Source: Angiostrongylus vasorum
Taxonomy: Eukaryota > Nematoda > Chromadorea > Rhabditida > Metastrongylidae
Assembly: GCA_018806985.1 (NCBI GenBank)
Contig: JADANN010000163.1
Location: 124,001 to 188,000 of the forward strand
Direction: 5' to 3'
Length of the DNA stretch: 64,000 bases
This document shows positions 36,775 to 48,399 of this stretch, one piece after another. Numbering within the stretch: position 1 is the first letter of the stretch; every line of letters begins with the position of its first letter. A model generated the notes under the pieces. That model searched no databases and was not told the origin of the DNA. It saw only the letters and a list, made by a program, of their open reading frames with translations. Position numbers and translations under genes: made by a program.

Positions 36775-37160
36775 GTTTGCAGTCACTATACGAACAAACG
36801 TGGCTGGGAGGTGTTCCTGGGTGTCGGACTGCGATGTACAGCGGGTGATTCATCCCCGGGCAGGGTCTCCCAAGCTGAGGGAGTCCGGCGTTTCCACCAG
36901 GAAGCCTAGCTAAGAGTAAACGAATACCAGGACCCACCACCATCCTGGCATAAAAAGTCGTATGGTTGCAAATCTCCCTCTGATCCACAAGGGCTGCGAC
37001 AGCCTGTGGTGGTGAAGACCTGGGCAGACTTTGGCCAGACTGACCTCGGGACTCCAACGAACCATGATGAGCTTAACCAGCAAATCTCCGGAAAATGGAG
37101 ATTAAGTTGGGGTCCGCACAACCAGTGAGAACGGCCATTCAAGTATCAAGTACACCAACA
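36775..37160 (-). repeat. Repeat family A, minus-strand copy
   Basis: On the minus strand it runs from CTTGATACTTGAATGGCCG through ACTGGTTGTGCGGACCCC, CAAAGTCTGCCCAGGTC, GGTGGTGGGTCCTGGTATTC and TCGGACACCCAGGAACACCT. Same family as 17330-17735. Confidence 0.8.
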
Positions 37161-37740
37161 AACGCAAATACGTGTTTTTCACCCAAATGATCAGCGAGAC
37201 CTCACTGCTTTTTCTAAAAACCAACTTCCCTTTTACTTTGAAATGAATAATCAATCTCTTCTTGCACCGATAAATTTACGTTTTATATTTCATACCAAGC
37301 TTCATCATGGCTACCTATTCGACAACCTCTCCTTCGCAAATGTTAATCCATTCAAGAATGAAGTGCTGTGAGCGACCGACTAGAGCCACTGCGACCCAAA
37401 AGGATACGAAGATTTTGGAACGTCACCCATAGTAGATCTCTGTATAACAATGTGTAATCCCTACATAAGACCTTGACGACTTCCTCCTTGTTCAGAATAA
37501 AACACTTCAAATATCATTCACTTGCCATTCATACTAAAAAGGAAACATGACCCTTGAATGTGAAAACAGGTACAACCCTAACAAGAAAAGCTGTAAAGAA
37601 AAAATTTATATCCTTCAATTATCCTAGCCCCAAACAACGATCCACATTTATTACATAAACAAAGCTTCCTCCTCTTAAGCAAATGAATATAAACAGAGTT
37701 AACACACTAAACACCGCTTCTTCAATGTTTTTAACAATGG

Positions 37741-37746
37741 TTTATT
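37741..37746 (-). terminator. rpl-35 polyadenylation signal
   Basis: AATAAA on the minus strand, about 22 bases beyond the rpl-35 stop codon. This implies a very short 3' UTR, as is usual for nematode ribosomal protein genes. Confidence 0.7.
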
Positions 37747-37768
37747 AAGGAACAACATAACACGCAAA

Positions 37769-38826
37769 TCACCCTTTGACAGCGAACTTCCTCATAGGGA
37801 AAGCACGCTGCTTGTGCAATTGCTTAGCAGTCTTCAAACTCTGCTCGTGTTTCGTCAATCGCCTTCTAATGGCTCGGGTCTGTTTCTTGCGCAAATCGAT
37901 TGGCTTATACTTGTGACCCTAAATAGTAAAGAATGAAGACCTTACACAAACACTTACATCCAAACAGTTATGTCATGAAAATCCTCAGTATGTGAACTAA
38001 TGAGACCAGTCTATAATGAATAACTGTGCTGGAAACATGTGCACAAAAAAAGCTTTCCCATTTCGGTTTGCTCGTTTCATAACGAGAAACGTGAAGTCAT
38101 GTGTAAATATTCAGCCAAATCGTAGATGAAACAAGCGATATCGGCTGAAACAAAACATTAAGGATAAGAAACTCACAGCGTAGTACTTTCGAAGTTCTTG
38201 TTTGTAGTTCTGGTTAATAACAGTAAGGATACGAGCTATCGCTTTACGGACTACACGAATTTTACAGAGTTTAGCAACCGCACCACCAGTGACCTTAGAA
38301 ACCTAAAAGCATCCACATAAAATTAAATAACCAAAACGCTGAAACACATTCAGCAATACACCAGGAATCAACAAAGGTACAGAGGCTGCCAGTATTGTGA
38401 AACTTTGATAAAGCTCTATGACGAGCAAAGTGATCAATCACACTACGCGCAAGAACGGAGCTAAACGGAGCAATCAACAATATTTAGCATACTCCTGTGG
38501 TGATTGCCTGAGAACGCCCTACCAGTGCTATCCCAGGATTCCAGGGAGAACAAACTCGAAGAACATTCGATGGATGCCCTCATGAGGAAGAGCGAAAATC
38601 CTCAGTCAGTAAACAAACCCAAACTTAAAATCCGAAGATAATAGTGGATGACTGTTGTGAGAAAAAGAGGATCGAGTAAAACAAGTGCTGGGATACACAA
38701 AACTTATAGCAGAAGCAATAACTAACATACCCGGAGTGAAGCGAGCTCAGTCTTCTGCTCGACAAGCATCTTGACGAGATCGTCCTTCTTTTGGTTGCGG
38801 AGATCGCGAGCTCGAATTTTCGCCAT
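37769..38826 (-). CDS. rpl-35: 60S ribosomal protein L35 (uL29)
   Basis: Three exons on the minus strand: 38731-38826 (32 codons), 38177-38302 (42) and 37769-37918 (49 plus stop). All introns are in phase 0 with GT-AG ends. The product is 123 residues, the normal eukaryotic L35 length. It opens [20 protein letters not shown], continues with [20 protein letters not shown] and ARILTVINQ, and ends [20 protein letters not shown] and a Lys-rich tail to VKG. uL29 sits by the peptide exit tunnel of the large subunit, where it contacts the signal recognition particle and nascent-chain factors. A TTCAG acceptor directly before the ATG suggests trans-splicing of a leader. No operon partner lies close upstream. 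Confidence 0.97.
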
Positions 38827-39539
38827 AGCTGAACTGACAACCCACTGAAAAATGCTCTAAACGATATTGGTTGCAAAAAACTAAGGCACAATTCCAACGA
38901 GTATCTCTAATGTGGTAAGCCATAGCTTAGGATAAACTTCATGACCCAAATTAGGACCCCTTGACCAGAACCTACAGGGCTGAAAACTGAAACCGAGCAA
39001 CTTAACACGAGTACATACGCTATTCACAACATTACACTTAATCGGCACGTATTAAGAGAACGAACCAGAAAAAAACTCCACAACCTTAGGAACAATGACG
39101 GCAACGAAACGCGATGTCGACCAACTCTTACGACGGTAGTTTAAAGGCCGAATTCGCTATAGGACCAGTATTGTCAGTGGAGCATACTAGCTGCAAATGC
39201 ATGAAGCCATGTTAGGTTTTGCAAAAACAGAAGTAAAGAATTTTGAGCAAAACCTGCAGGATTCCGGTTATTTATCAAGTTTGGCCGTAGCCTAGAGCTA
39301 CAAGACATTCCACTTTTCTTCCTCTTTCGAGATGAAGTCATGTGAAATTCAGAGGAGCTAGAGGCAGGGATGAGCACATTTGTCTATTTCATCTACTGTT
39401 TTCTTCTTCATTTATTTTTCTTCACTTCTACATCGTATGATCTTGGGGCTATAAATAAGAACGTTAAAACAACTAATGAAATGGTGCTTTTGGAATGGTA
39501 GAGTGAGGCTATTCGGTTAGCGATGTTTAATTGTCGTAA

Positions 39540-39935
39540 CGCATTTAACCCTCCCAACCGTTTACTGCCCCATCGGGGCTGGGTGGTGTTCCTGGGTGTA
39601 GGTCTGGCGATGTACGCGAGGAGGTTCGTCCCCACAGCACGGTCTCCCAAACTGAGAACGAGTCCGGCATTCCCACAAGGAAACCCAGCTAAGAGTAAAC
39701 CGATGCCAGGATCCACCACTGTCCTGGTATCAAACTAGTCTCATGTTGGCACATTTCCTTCTGATCCATAATGGCGGCGGCTGCCTGTGGTGGTGACGAC
39801 TTGGGACAGACATTGGTTAGGCTGACTTCAAGACTTCAGGGAACCACAATAGCTAAACAAGCAGAATTCCGAAAAGTGGAGATGACGCTAGGGCTCACAC
39901 AGCCAGTGAAGACGGGCTATCCAACTATCCAAGTA
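39540..39935 (-). repeat. Repeat family A, minus-strand copy
   Basis: On the minus strand it shows TACTTGGATAGTTGGATAGC, GAGTCTTGAAGTCAGCC, GATACCAGGACAGTGGTGGA and CCACCCAGCCCCGATGGGGC. The family head and tail are both present, so the copy is nearly full length. Confidence 0.8.
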
Positions 39936-40107
39936 ATGCACTTCACAGTTTTCTGAAGGCTTTGTTTTTGGTTTGCTCGTATGTATCTATGCCTGGGTTA
40001 GTGTTCCTCGTACTCCTTAATAGTCATCACGAGGATGTTAAGCGATATGAGACAAATGTGACAGTTCTCAGAATGTTATATATTATACATGATAACTGCT
40101 TCCTCTT

Positions 40108-40252
40108 GCCTGGCCTTCTTGATGGAAACGTCTGACTCCCTCTCAGCTTGGAAGACCGCGCTGGGGAGATGATTCCCTCTTTGTACATCACAGCTCAACA
40201 CCTATGAAAACCTCTCAGCCACGACGAGGCAGAAAACCGTCGGGAGGCTATA
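40108..40252 (+). repeat. Repeat family A, 3' fragment
   Basis: Contains CTTGATGGAAACGTCTGACT, CTCAGCTTGGAAGACC and GAGGCAGAAAACCGTCGGGAGG, the downstream half of the family. Confidence 0.7.
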
Positions 40253-40377
40253 TTTAAGAACCAAATTTAATTCATCTCCTGATAGGCAGTTGTTGCAATT
40301 GTCGCAATCAGAATAGCTGAGAACGTCTCACACTACATTGTGCTAACATGACAGCAATCCTTTGCTGAAATTTCAAA

Positions 40378-40503
40378 ATGGGTACTCAAAAGAATTTACA
40401 ACACAACTGGAAGCGCGTAGTTGTCCTCTTTCTTGCCTTCTGCCTCAACGAATCAGCAGAGCCAGACCTTTATACCATCGGACTCTGTGCTCTAGTGCCT
40501 TCC
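40378..40503 (+). CDS. Possible first exon of a secreted protein (unsupported)
   Basis: ATG at 40378 opens a 42-codon stretch with a hydrophobic core (VVVLFLAFCLNESA) resembling a signal peptide. It ends at a good donor, CCG|GTAAGTTC. No following exon was found before the 3' end of unc-18 on the other strand. It may be chance. Confidence 0.2.
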
Positions 40504-40963
40504 GGTAAGTTCTCGCCCATTAGTAATAATGTTACACAACAGCAGCGTAATTGCTTACAGTCTGAAGGAGAAAGAAGTTTTATATGCTAATGTAAAGGCT
40601 TACCCTATGGATACAATTTTAAAAGGAATGAGTAATTACTGAAACGACCAGAGATAATACTCTCGTTAGTTTACATATCACTTTCACGTAATAAATAAAT
40701 ATGACCAGACGAGGTCCATTAAACCGGAATGTCATAACTAACAAGCAACAAATTATAATTACGACTATACATATTGCTCCACAGTGTCATCGGATACATC
40801 CGTCTAAACAAGCAGCGGCTAATCAAAACGGACTACAGAGTCGTTCAATTCTGAATTGATCCCTTTCTTCACAAACGCTGTAGCAACGCTAAATCGTTAT
40901 TACATTCCTTAATGAAGGCGTCACTTCGTCTAAAACGAATTCGACCCTGTGCCCGGCCGCATG

Positions 40964-43900
40964 TCATTGTTCTCTCGGCTTGTTCAAATCGCGAAGATTT
41001 GCCAGAAATTTCTCAGGAGTAATGATTTGGTCGGAACCTATGATAACCTCCCACGGTTTCTTCGCCTGGGTCACCTCATAAGCCGCTCTCATTTCCGAGT
41101 ACGTTAATCCTCCAATAACAAACACAATCAAACGCGGACCACTGCGATACTGAGCTTGCTGTCCGCGTTCCTTATGCCACTGCCCGTAACGCGCCGAGGT
41201 TGGGGCTCTTAAAGTTTTATTATTAATACGTTGAAATAATGGACTACATGAATAAAAAGCTACTTGGATTCTGAATATTAAGACTCCAGAACCTTAATGG
41301 TGTTAACATGCAGCACTAAGTAAAAATCTCACCCTAAACGGTTGGTTGATTTGACGTCCCGCTAGAAACGGGAAGTGTTTGGTGTCAAGCTTATCATCAA
41401 TTGCATCCTCCATGATATCCTTCAGCACCGGAACCCAACGTGAGGACTGGTATACTTGTTCATTTGGTCGCTCCTTTCGCGATAGTGTCCATACCTTCTT
41501 ACGGCCTTGCTGCAAATTATAAAGAAACAAGTATTGCTCTCGTCTTTTTTTTGAATTCAGATTCCAAATAAGTTCATCAAATTCCGGTTAGATTATTTAT
41601 ACATTGAGAGGTATGGCGCAAAGCCTACGCTATCAGCATATCAAGTCCTGAACTCCTCAAGCGCTCTAGTTACCAAACATCAATAGTTGTGAGTAAACCC
41701 ATACGATCACGAATGCAACAGAATTTTTGGACACAAATGTCAAGAATTAATAGCGGAACGACACTGTATCCTCATTAGCGCAGAGCCGCTTGCAAAAATC
41801 AGACTGTTTTTTGCACATACGAGCTTCAACAGGGAAAAAAAATCGAACAGATACGTCTTTTGTGCTCCAGAAAACCAGAATAACATATTAGCAGGATATG
41901 AGAACATGCAGTTACTTAGGAAGGAAGGATCGAAAAAATCCTAACAGTTTCTAACAAATTAAGAAGGAGCTCGAACTAGCTCGTTTAAAGAAACAACAGT
42001 TCATGGATATCCTATGTCAAGATCCATTTATACGGTTCCGAACGTGTTAACCATACCTTACATTCACTTTCAGCAATTAATGTAGGTCTAAGCCTGTTCG
42101 TGCTCCTTCAGCAGTCACATAAGAACTAATTACTGAACTAGTATTCTCATATACCAGTTAATACTGAAGTCGCTAATTCGAAGTGCATAAAGGAAAGTAA
42201 AGAACCACATACATCGATTGTGATGTTCAAGCCCAGAAATGATGCATTAGTGATAGTTTCCTTCTCAGCCATGGCGATGTTAGCATGTTGAAGTAATTTA
42301 TTCAAATTTTCGTCAGTAATCCCATTCTTACTGAGGATATATAAAAGAATAAGCCTCAGCCTATCTTCCGTTTTTACAACAGGATCAATTAATAACGGCA
42401 CCATCAATTTCATAGGATCACGTACGCGTTCACCGTCAGCATCCACTTGGGTAGCGAGATCCTGGAAATTTGAAACTCCTTGTATATAATATGTCTAACA
42501 GCTACACAAGAAGTAAAGTAACTGACCTGTTCAACTTTGCAAAGTTTGTCTATACCACTTTGATATTGGCGCATACATTCCTCCGCCAAATGGAAATGAG
42601 TGCTAAACATAAGAAATAAGTTGTCCAGCATGTTGAACATGCACACAATCGACAGTCATTTGTACTAAAGAATGACCTACCTAAACTTATTCAGCTCCTT
42701 CTGATGCTGAGGCATCTTCTTAATCATCATTGATAAGTCCTTGATAGACTTTGCATCTGCTTTGAAGCCCGCCTTAGTATCACTGAACTTCTTTAGTCCT
42801 TTGGTAACCTCCTGGGAAACAATAGCGATGTGTTTATGACGAGTATCAACCCATAGGTCGTCGTTTTCGTCAAGAAGCACCTAAGACTAAGTCATTTAGA
42901 AAAGTAGTTCTTGTAGTACGATATAAATTTGGACAAAAAATAAGAATACCTCCTTCTCGACGCTATCATTTCCGCCTGTTTCATAGCGATAAACATCATT
43001 CTCAATACCAAGCAAATCATAGCACATTGCTTGTAAGGTCAACTCGTGAAGAAGTGGAGTTACACCATCGAAGCCGCGATCGATGATGAGAAGCTGACTA
43101 CGAGCTTTGTCGGCGCCTTCACCCATTGTCGGATCGTCAGCTTTATAAGCATCCAATTTTTGTTCCACCAAATGACCGAGCTCTACGTTTCTTTCAAAAT
43201 CAGCTCGATAACGTAGCGAAGGATACTCTCCGAGCGTAGCGCATACCGTTGCCAGTTGTTCCGCTATACGTTCGAGATTATACGTTAAGCCGCCCTGCTT
43301 TTGTGCATTGTAGTATAGGAAATATGTATCAGGCGAATCCAAGGTGTAAACCTAAGACAGACTAAATATCTTTAGTTTGCAAAAGTTACTGCTTGAATTC
43401 ATAACGCTACATGTTCCTCAAAGAAACCTGGCTTTCGTATGGAGTGAAGGCAATATTGATTTCCTTCAACGTTTTAATATGTCGAGCAGCGGCACTACGA
43501 GACAACTCGGAGAATAAAGTGTCGGCGCAAGCCTCCGTGAAGAAAACATGGGCACATTTGTACTGATTACGAACTGTATAATCGGCAATCAAGCGATCTA
43601 TCGACTCTTTTGTGGGAGCGATAAGGTAGATCGCCTCTAGACTCGGAAGAGGTTCTCTTCGCTTTGCTAAATCTTCGACGATTGTTATGCCATCTTCCAT
43701 AATGTTATGCATCTTACAACAAGCTGAAAGCATTCGCATTGACAACCTGTCGACGACCAAAGCATTCCATCCTTTTCCCTCGGGTTTCTTCAGAGGACGA
43801 ATCACCTCGTTCAGAAGCTCTAAATTACTGGACAATTCACCAACACAACAGCTTCTGGTGAAATGCATGTGGGAGGATTCAAAAGAAAAAACTATCCAAA

Positions 43901-44070
43901 ATGTTGCTTTACGTCCTAAAACTGACTTGAAAGTTCAATATTTTTTGTGAAGCAGATCATTCAATAACAAAGAAAACAAACAAAGGAGTAAAGAAACATC
44001 TGAATATGTAGCAATAATTAAGCAATATATAGCCACACTCACTGTTTCCGACGATTTGCTTCAGCGACAT
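40964..44070 (-). CDS. unc-18: UNC-18 / Munc18-1 (Sec1 family) syntaxin-binding protein
   Basis: Eight exons on the minus strand: 44043-44070, 43428-43819, 42950-43351, 42681-42880, 42527-42602, 42213-42461, 41333-41509 and 40964-41207. The start is MSLKQIVG, as in nematode UNC-18. Landmarks: [176 protein letters not shown] and [17 protein letters not shown]. The length is 588 residues if one base is skipped at the exon 7 donor. UNC-18 binds syntaxin at the presynaptic membrane and is needed for vesicle docking and SNARE assembly. All junctions close in phase except exon 7/8, where GGG at 41332-41334 leaves one base too many. Confidence 0.97.
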
Positions 44071-45100
44071 GGTGTCGAACGAACACCAGTTGTTGTCCAA
44101 ACGAAGTAATGTGCCAACGTCACCTCTCAAATCTGTAACTCGAAAATTTATTTCACGAGAACGGCAGCGATAAATGACCGACGAAAGGGAGTTCGGATTA
44201 CTGGAAAGCCAGAATGGAACACTCTGGAACAATGCAAACTCCCAGCAATCGGCAACGATGATTGCGAAATAACAGAATCAGACATCGTTTGGACGTCGTG
44301 AAGCATCGAGCGATTTTTGTTTCGGAAATGTAAGTGTTAAAAGAGTTGGCATCGTGTCAGAAGTCACACCCGTACACACGAAGTCCAGTAACCGGTTTCC
44401 GAGGTCACAAGGATGAGGACAATCAGTCGTCCGCTAGTGGCAAATGATAAAAACAATATGCAGAAGTATTCACGACTAGTTGTAATAGCCCAACAAATCG
44501 AAGTCGGACGAGTCAAAAATGAAACGATCAGTTCGCTGAAGTTGTGTGGGAAGAAATTGATGAATGGATACAGTGTACAGCACGGCGGACCAGGGCTGAG
44601 ATCGAGAACGAAATGTCCGTTTCGAACGACTGACAAAAAATAGAACACATCATGTAAAAAATCGCAAAGCGAACACAGATTAGTATTTGAGCTGAAACGA
44701 TTTCAAGAACTGGACTGGAATCGAAGCGAATCCGCGACATGATCGGGGCTTAGCGGGCGACGGGACGGAGAGCTGGCAGTTGTGGTGGTGTACTGGATGG
44801 CAAAAATCGATAGCTCGACGCACAACGCTGCCAAAAAGCGCATGATGGCAATCCACGGGATGTCCTATGCGGTGATGACGGATTTCCCCCACACGCATAT
44901 ACCGCATCCACACCACCACACTGACGAAGGGCTGATACCGATGGAAATCCACGATTCTGCAATCTGGTGTCCAGTTCGCGTAAAGTGCACTCTTGAATTG
45001 TACACGTTACGCGTCGTATCCGTTCGTAATGGTATTCCAACTTAGCAAGAAGATCTCTGCCGACCACAGCTTCACAGTACTACCTCGAACTGAGTGAATG
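44071..45100 (-). promoter_or_regulatory. Upstream region of unc-18, GC-richer stretch
   Basis: The sequence before the unc-18 ATG contains open frames on both strands (to about 45067) and a stretch at 44720-45060 that is clearly richer in G, C and CG than the rest of the window. No frame shows family similarity. It is most simply promoter and 5' leader of unc-18; no transcription-factor site was identified. Confidence 0.35.
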
Positions 45101-45721
45101 CCGTATGAGTGAGGAATCGTCGCTCTAACTGCCGAGACGGCTTCCCCATGTCCCCATAATCGATCTCATCAGAGCGTCATTAAAGCCTCGCTTAATACAT
45201 GTTTAGCAAAGCCCCTACTCCAGGACAAACACGAGAAAGTAATACGTGGTTATGGATTTGTCTTAGTAATCGAGCTGAGACGTTTTTTCGAAATGAAGAG
45301 ATAGTCACTCATTTATCTCTAGTTAGTCTGTTGCTCAAACATTTTACATGGCTATGAAAGAGTCTTATTTATGAAAAAACAACGTGCTAACAATAGATTG
45401 CTGGCTCACTCGTATTAAAAATCTGATAGGGTTTCCAATTCCAGATTGGGAAACTGTGCGCAGATGCTCGTTGTAGGTTGAGGATTCACATGGAATATCT
45501 GGTAAAGTCGTTGGCTTTTTTAATTTACAAATATGTGCATCGGAGTTCCAGATGATGTATGGATGGAATGGATATGCTGGAACTGTGGTGGTTCGAGGAA
45601 GTTCTTAATTCATTTTCATTGTATCTACTTCTGCTGACGTACCTTCTCAGTTGAGATCATGCGAATTCTTCCCGAGTACCTTCATTATTTGGCTAACATG
45701 GGATGATAAAGATGTCTATTC

Positions 45722-45756
45722 GGCTAATGTTTCGACGTTTTCCTCTTTCTCAGAGT
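45722..45756 (-). ncRNA. Degenerate hammerhead-like motif, left palindrome arm
   Basis: The minus strand reads CTCTGAGAAAGAGG, then ACGTCGAAACATTAGCC. G8 of the core is replaced (CTGAGAA instead of CTGANGA), and the cleavage triplet reads ATT. Probably inactive. Confidence 0.3.
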
Positions 45757-45776
45757 CCGAGTCGATGGTCCACATC

Positions 45777-45811
45777 CTCTGAGGAAGAGAAAGAGGTCGA
45801 AGCGTTAGCCG
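45777..45811 (+). ncRNA. Degenerate hammerhead-like motif, right palindrome arm
   Basis: The plus strand reads CTCTGAGGAAGAG, then AGGTCGAAGCGTTAGCC. CTGAGGA is intact. GAAA is GAAG, which breaks the A15.1-U16.1 pair expected in the core. Confidence 0.3.
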
Positions 45812-47149
45812 AATAAACATCTTTATCAACCCCATGTTAGTTTAATAATCCAAGAATGTATTGGCTATTAATGCTGAGGTTAAATGACTGCCGGGTTGAA
45901 AAGGAAATTGAATTGCTGTTTTCTAGTGGTTCTCAGTACTCTTCTAGAATACCCCACTCTTCAATTTTTTTCCTTTAGATGTATCAGTATCTTAGTTCGA
46001 TTTTGTGTGAGAAATCCGTCATTTTATTTGATACGGACGATTTCGTTGAGTTTCGTCAACTCATATGTCTTAACGTTCGATAGTTAGGACAAACACTGTA
46101 TATGACTCACTATGTTATCAGGTAATAACAATGACTTTTCTGTGGTCTAGGAATCGTTCTTGACTGAAAAATGGGTTAAAAGAAACTAAACTATGATGCT
46201 CAGTGGAACAAGGACACAGATTATCGGGAATTATATTAACACTCATGTCGAGATATTACTGTTTAGCCGATGTTTTTTGACAATTTGTACGACAAAAAAG
46301 AACTTATTACTATTATTAGTATTGTTATTATTATTTACTTTACTTTATTTGATCCGTCTACACGCCTACTGTGCGGATCCCAGCACTTCTCACATTCAAT
46401 TCGTTTCCTCGCATCCGTTGTCCACGAAGACTTTCCAACTTTTACGCTTGGCTTCGGTTGCTGCTTGAGGATTTCCATTTCATCTTGAATGTCGTAGAAT
46501 GCTGGTCGGGCTCCCTGGAGTCCTGGGATAGCCGGGCTGGAGGCTTACCAGTTGGATCGCAGAGAGTGATTTTTCCCAGACAAGTCCGATACCAATTTCC
46601 CGACGCCTGGTGGAAGAGAGGCTTGCTTGGCCTGGAGCGGAATCGAACTAGAACCATGCTCGTGATGACGGACATTACTACCATTGTGCTACCGGTCTCA
46701 TGCGTCAGGAAGAAAGTATTTTTATTTAAGATAAAAGAATTAGAATGAAATATGTTTTCGTAGAATTTGCTCCTTGAATACGTTCGAAGAGCATGTTCAC
46801 ATGCTTACACGATTTCTACATTTTTCTCGGCAGCTATCTATTGAGACTAATTCTTATGCTGAGAAAGATTTCTTTGACTCATCTATGAGAATGGAAACAC
46901 CACAGTGAATGCTGTTCCGCATCCGCACATTTGACAAGCGCAGTATCCACACGCTCCGTAAATGACTGTTTGTTCGAAAAATGTCCTGCTATGACTTTTT
47001 TAAATTCGATGTTATGCTGTCAGATAATGCCTTATACCTTTATATTCCATTTATCGAATGGATGAAAGAGGTATAGTCGCTGTGACACCTGGTCTGAGCC
47101 TTCCTTGCTCAAAAAAGCGACGTCTTTTTTTAAATTTCATTGTAGCTAT

Positions 47150-47435
47150 GGAGCGCGTGTGGCGCAGTGGTCGGAGGCGCCCAACAACACATACGTGGAA
47201 TCGATCCGCGCGCCCATGGCCCACCAAGCCTTCCATCCCTCCGGGATAGGCAAACCGGTGCCAGACTTGTCTAGGGAGGATAGCAGCACTGGCTCGATAC
47301 ATCGATAGGCCACCGCGAGTCGTTGTAAAGGCCAGATATGCATTTAATCATTTCCAAAGGATGCTTAACGATGTCGAATGCATGGCGCATCCCTTAGAGA
47401 TTGATCAACGCCGAGAGCTTAATCCTTCATCCTTC
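47150..47435 (+). repeat. tRNA-derived SINE-like repeat family B, best-preserved copy
   Basis: The head GCGTGTGGCGCAGTGGTCGG fits the pol III A box (TGGCGCAGTGG), and TGGAATCGATCC 40 bases later fits a B box. The body runs through CCATCCCTCCGGGATAGGC, GATAGCAGCACTGGCTCGAT, CCACCGCGAGTCG and CCAGATATGCATTTAATC to GAATGCATGGCGCATCCC and TTGATCAACGCCGAGAGC. Confidence 0.8.
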
Positions 47436-47864
47436 ATAGCCATGAGCGACAAATTCTTCCCAACATCCAACGACATTCTTCGTGCTAATAGAAGGGAGGT
47501 GAAGCTTCTGTCATCACTTCCCAAAGGTAATAATGAGTTTTTTTTAATGCTCAGAGAATGGAAGCATTTGCTATAACGTCCTCAGTCTTAACGAGACCAC
47601 CACAACCGATGTATTTTTCGGGAAGGAGAAAAGTGCATCAAAAGTGAACTTGTGACTGGTGTTGATTGTTACTCAACAGCACCCAAGCATATGCTGCATA
47701 GGCAGCAGTGTAGATGTCGGATTCTACCAGAATCTCAGTGGGTAGTAATTCAGCTATATTGGACTTATCTACTCCATTTATAGCTAATCTATACTTTTTT
47801 TCTTTTATAATTCCACTCGTCGATTCTGAGAAGTGTTGAAGACGCTTTATGAACTAAACACTTG

Positions 47865-48225
47865 AATACTTGAATGCTTCGATGGTCCGTCCTCACTTGT
47901 ATAGCTGGTTTAGCCATTGTGGTTCCCTGGAGTCCCGAGGTCAGGCAGGCCAAAGTTTGGTTTGCCCTAGGCCGTCACTACCAGTGGCTGTCGCCGCCCT
48001 TATGGATGAGATGGAGATTTGCCACCATGCGACCAGTTTGCTACCAGGACGATGACGGATCTTGGTATTGGTTTACTCTTAGATGGGCTTCCTGATGGAA
48101 ATGGCGGACTCGTTCTCAGCTTGAGAGACCTTGCCGGGGAATGAATCCCCCCTGTTGTACATCGCAGTGAGACACCCAGAAACACCTCCCACCCACGATG
48201 AGGCGGTAAACTGTTGTGAGGTGAT
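47865..48225 (+). repeat. Repeat family A, near full-length copy
   Basis: Starts ACTTGAATACTTGAATGCTT, lacks part of the GGGCCCCAGCATAAT block, then keeps GTTCCCTGGAGTCCCGAGGT, CCACCATGCGACCAGTTTGC, CTTCCTGATGGAAATGGC and GATGAGGCGGTAAACTGTTG. Confidence 0.8.
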
Positions 48226-48399
48226 GAACTAAATGGCAACCTAAAAGCAGGATTTCGGTCCTCTGCAACGGAACTATTATCAGTATGTGGTCCGATAACG
48301 AGAACTACGTTAAACTACAAGAAACTTCAACATCGTTGAATCCTGACTAAAAGAAATAAAGCTAGGTGGTGCTTGTTAAAGAGAATGGCTAAACGAAAC

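Larger units (their letters stand above)
35057..37740. other. Intergenic, between convergent CLIK and rpl-35
   Basis: The two flanking genes point toward each other. I see no gene between them. A head-to-head pair of family C repeats (36100-36470) and a minus-strand family A copy (36775-37160) occupy the middle. Confidence 0.55.
38827..40963. other. Spacer between rpl-35 and unc-18
   Basis: Both neighbours are on the minus strand. The spacer holds a minus-strand family A copy (39540-39935), a plus-strand family A 3' fragment (40108-40252) and a short possible first exon on the plus strand at 40378-40503. The rpl-35 promoter should lie just above 38830. Confidence 0.5.
45697..45840. repeat. 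Palindromic element with paired hammerhead-like motifs
   Basis: The arms 45697-45756 and 45777-45837 are inverted copies (AACATGGGATGATAAAGATG against CATCTTTATCAACCCCATGT; TTCGGCTAATGTTTCGACG against TCGAAGCGTTAGCCGAA). The spacer is about 20 bases. Both arms contain a CTGAG...CGAA(A/G)...TTAGCC motif facing inwards. The right arm resembles the single-arm element at 60425-60500. Confidence 0.75.
45101..48380. other. Gene-free region with repeats
   Basis: No coding exon is supported. It holds a long palindrome at 45697-45840, a family B SINE-like copy at 47150-47435 and a family A copy at 47865-48225. A stretch at 46380-46700 has tRNA/SINE-like landmarks (GGAATCGAACTAGAACC; CTACCGGTCTCATGCG), possibly another repeat on the minus strand. 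Confidence 0.45.

Noticed and set aside
36608..37057. 149-codon minus-strand frame with Pro/Gly-rich sequence
   Set aside because: It is the translation of a family A repeat. The same repeat gives unrelated frames elsewhere, so no protein is conserved.
43687..43950. Plus-strand frame over unc-18 exon 2
   Set aside because: A shadow of the minus-strand coding exon, which has full family conservation.
44364..44952. Overlapping minus-strand frames upstream of unc-18 as N-terminal extension exons
   Set aside because: UNC-18 starts at MSLKQIV in nematodes and exon 1 begins exactly there. No donor/acceptor pair links the upstream frames.
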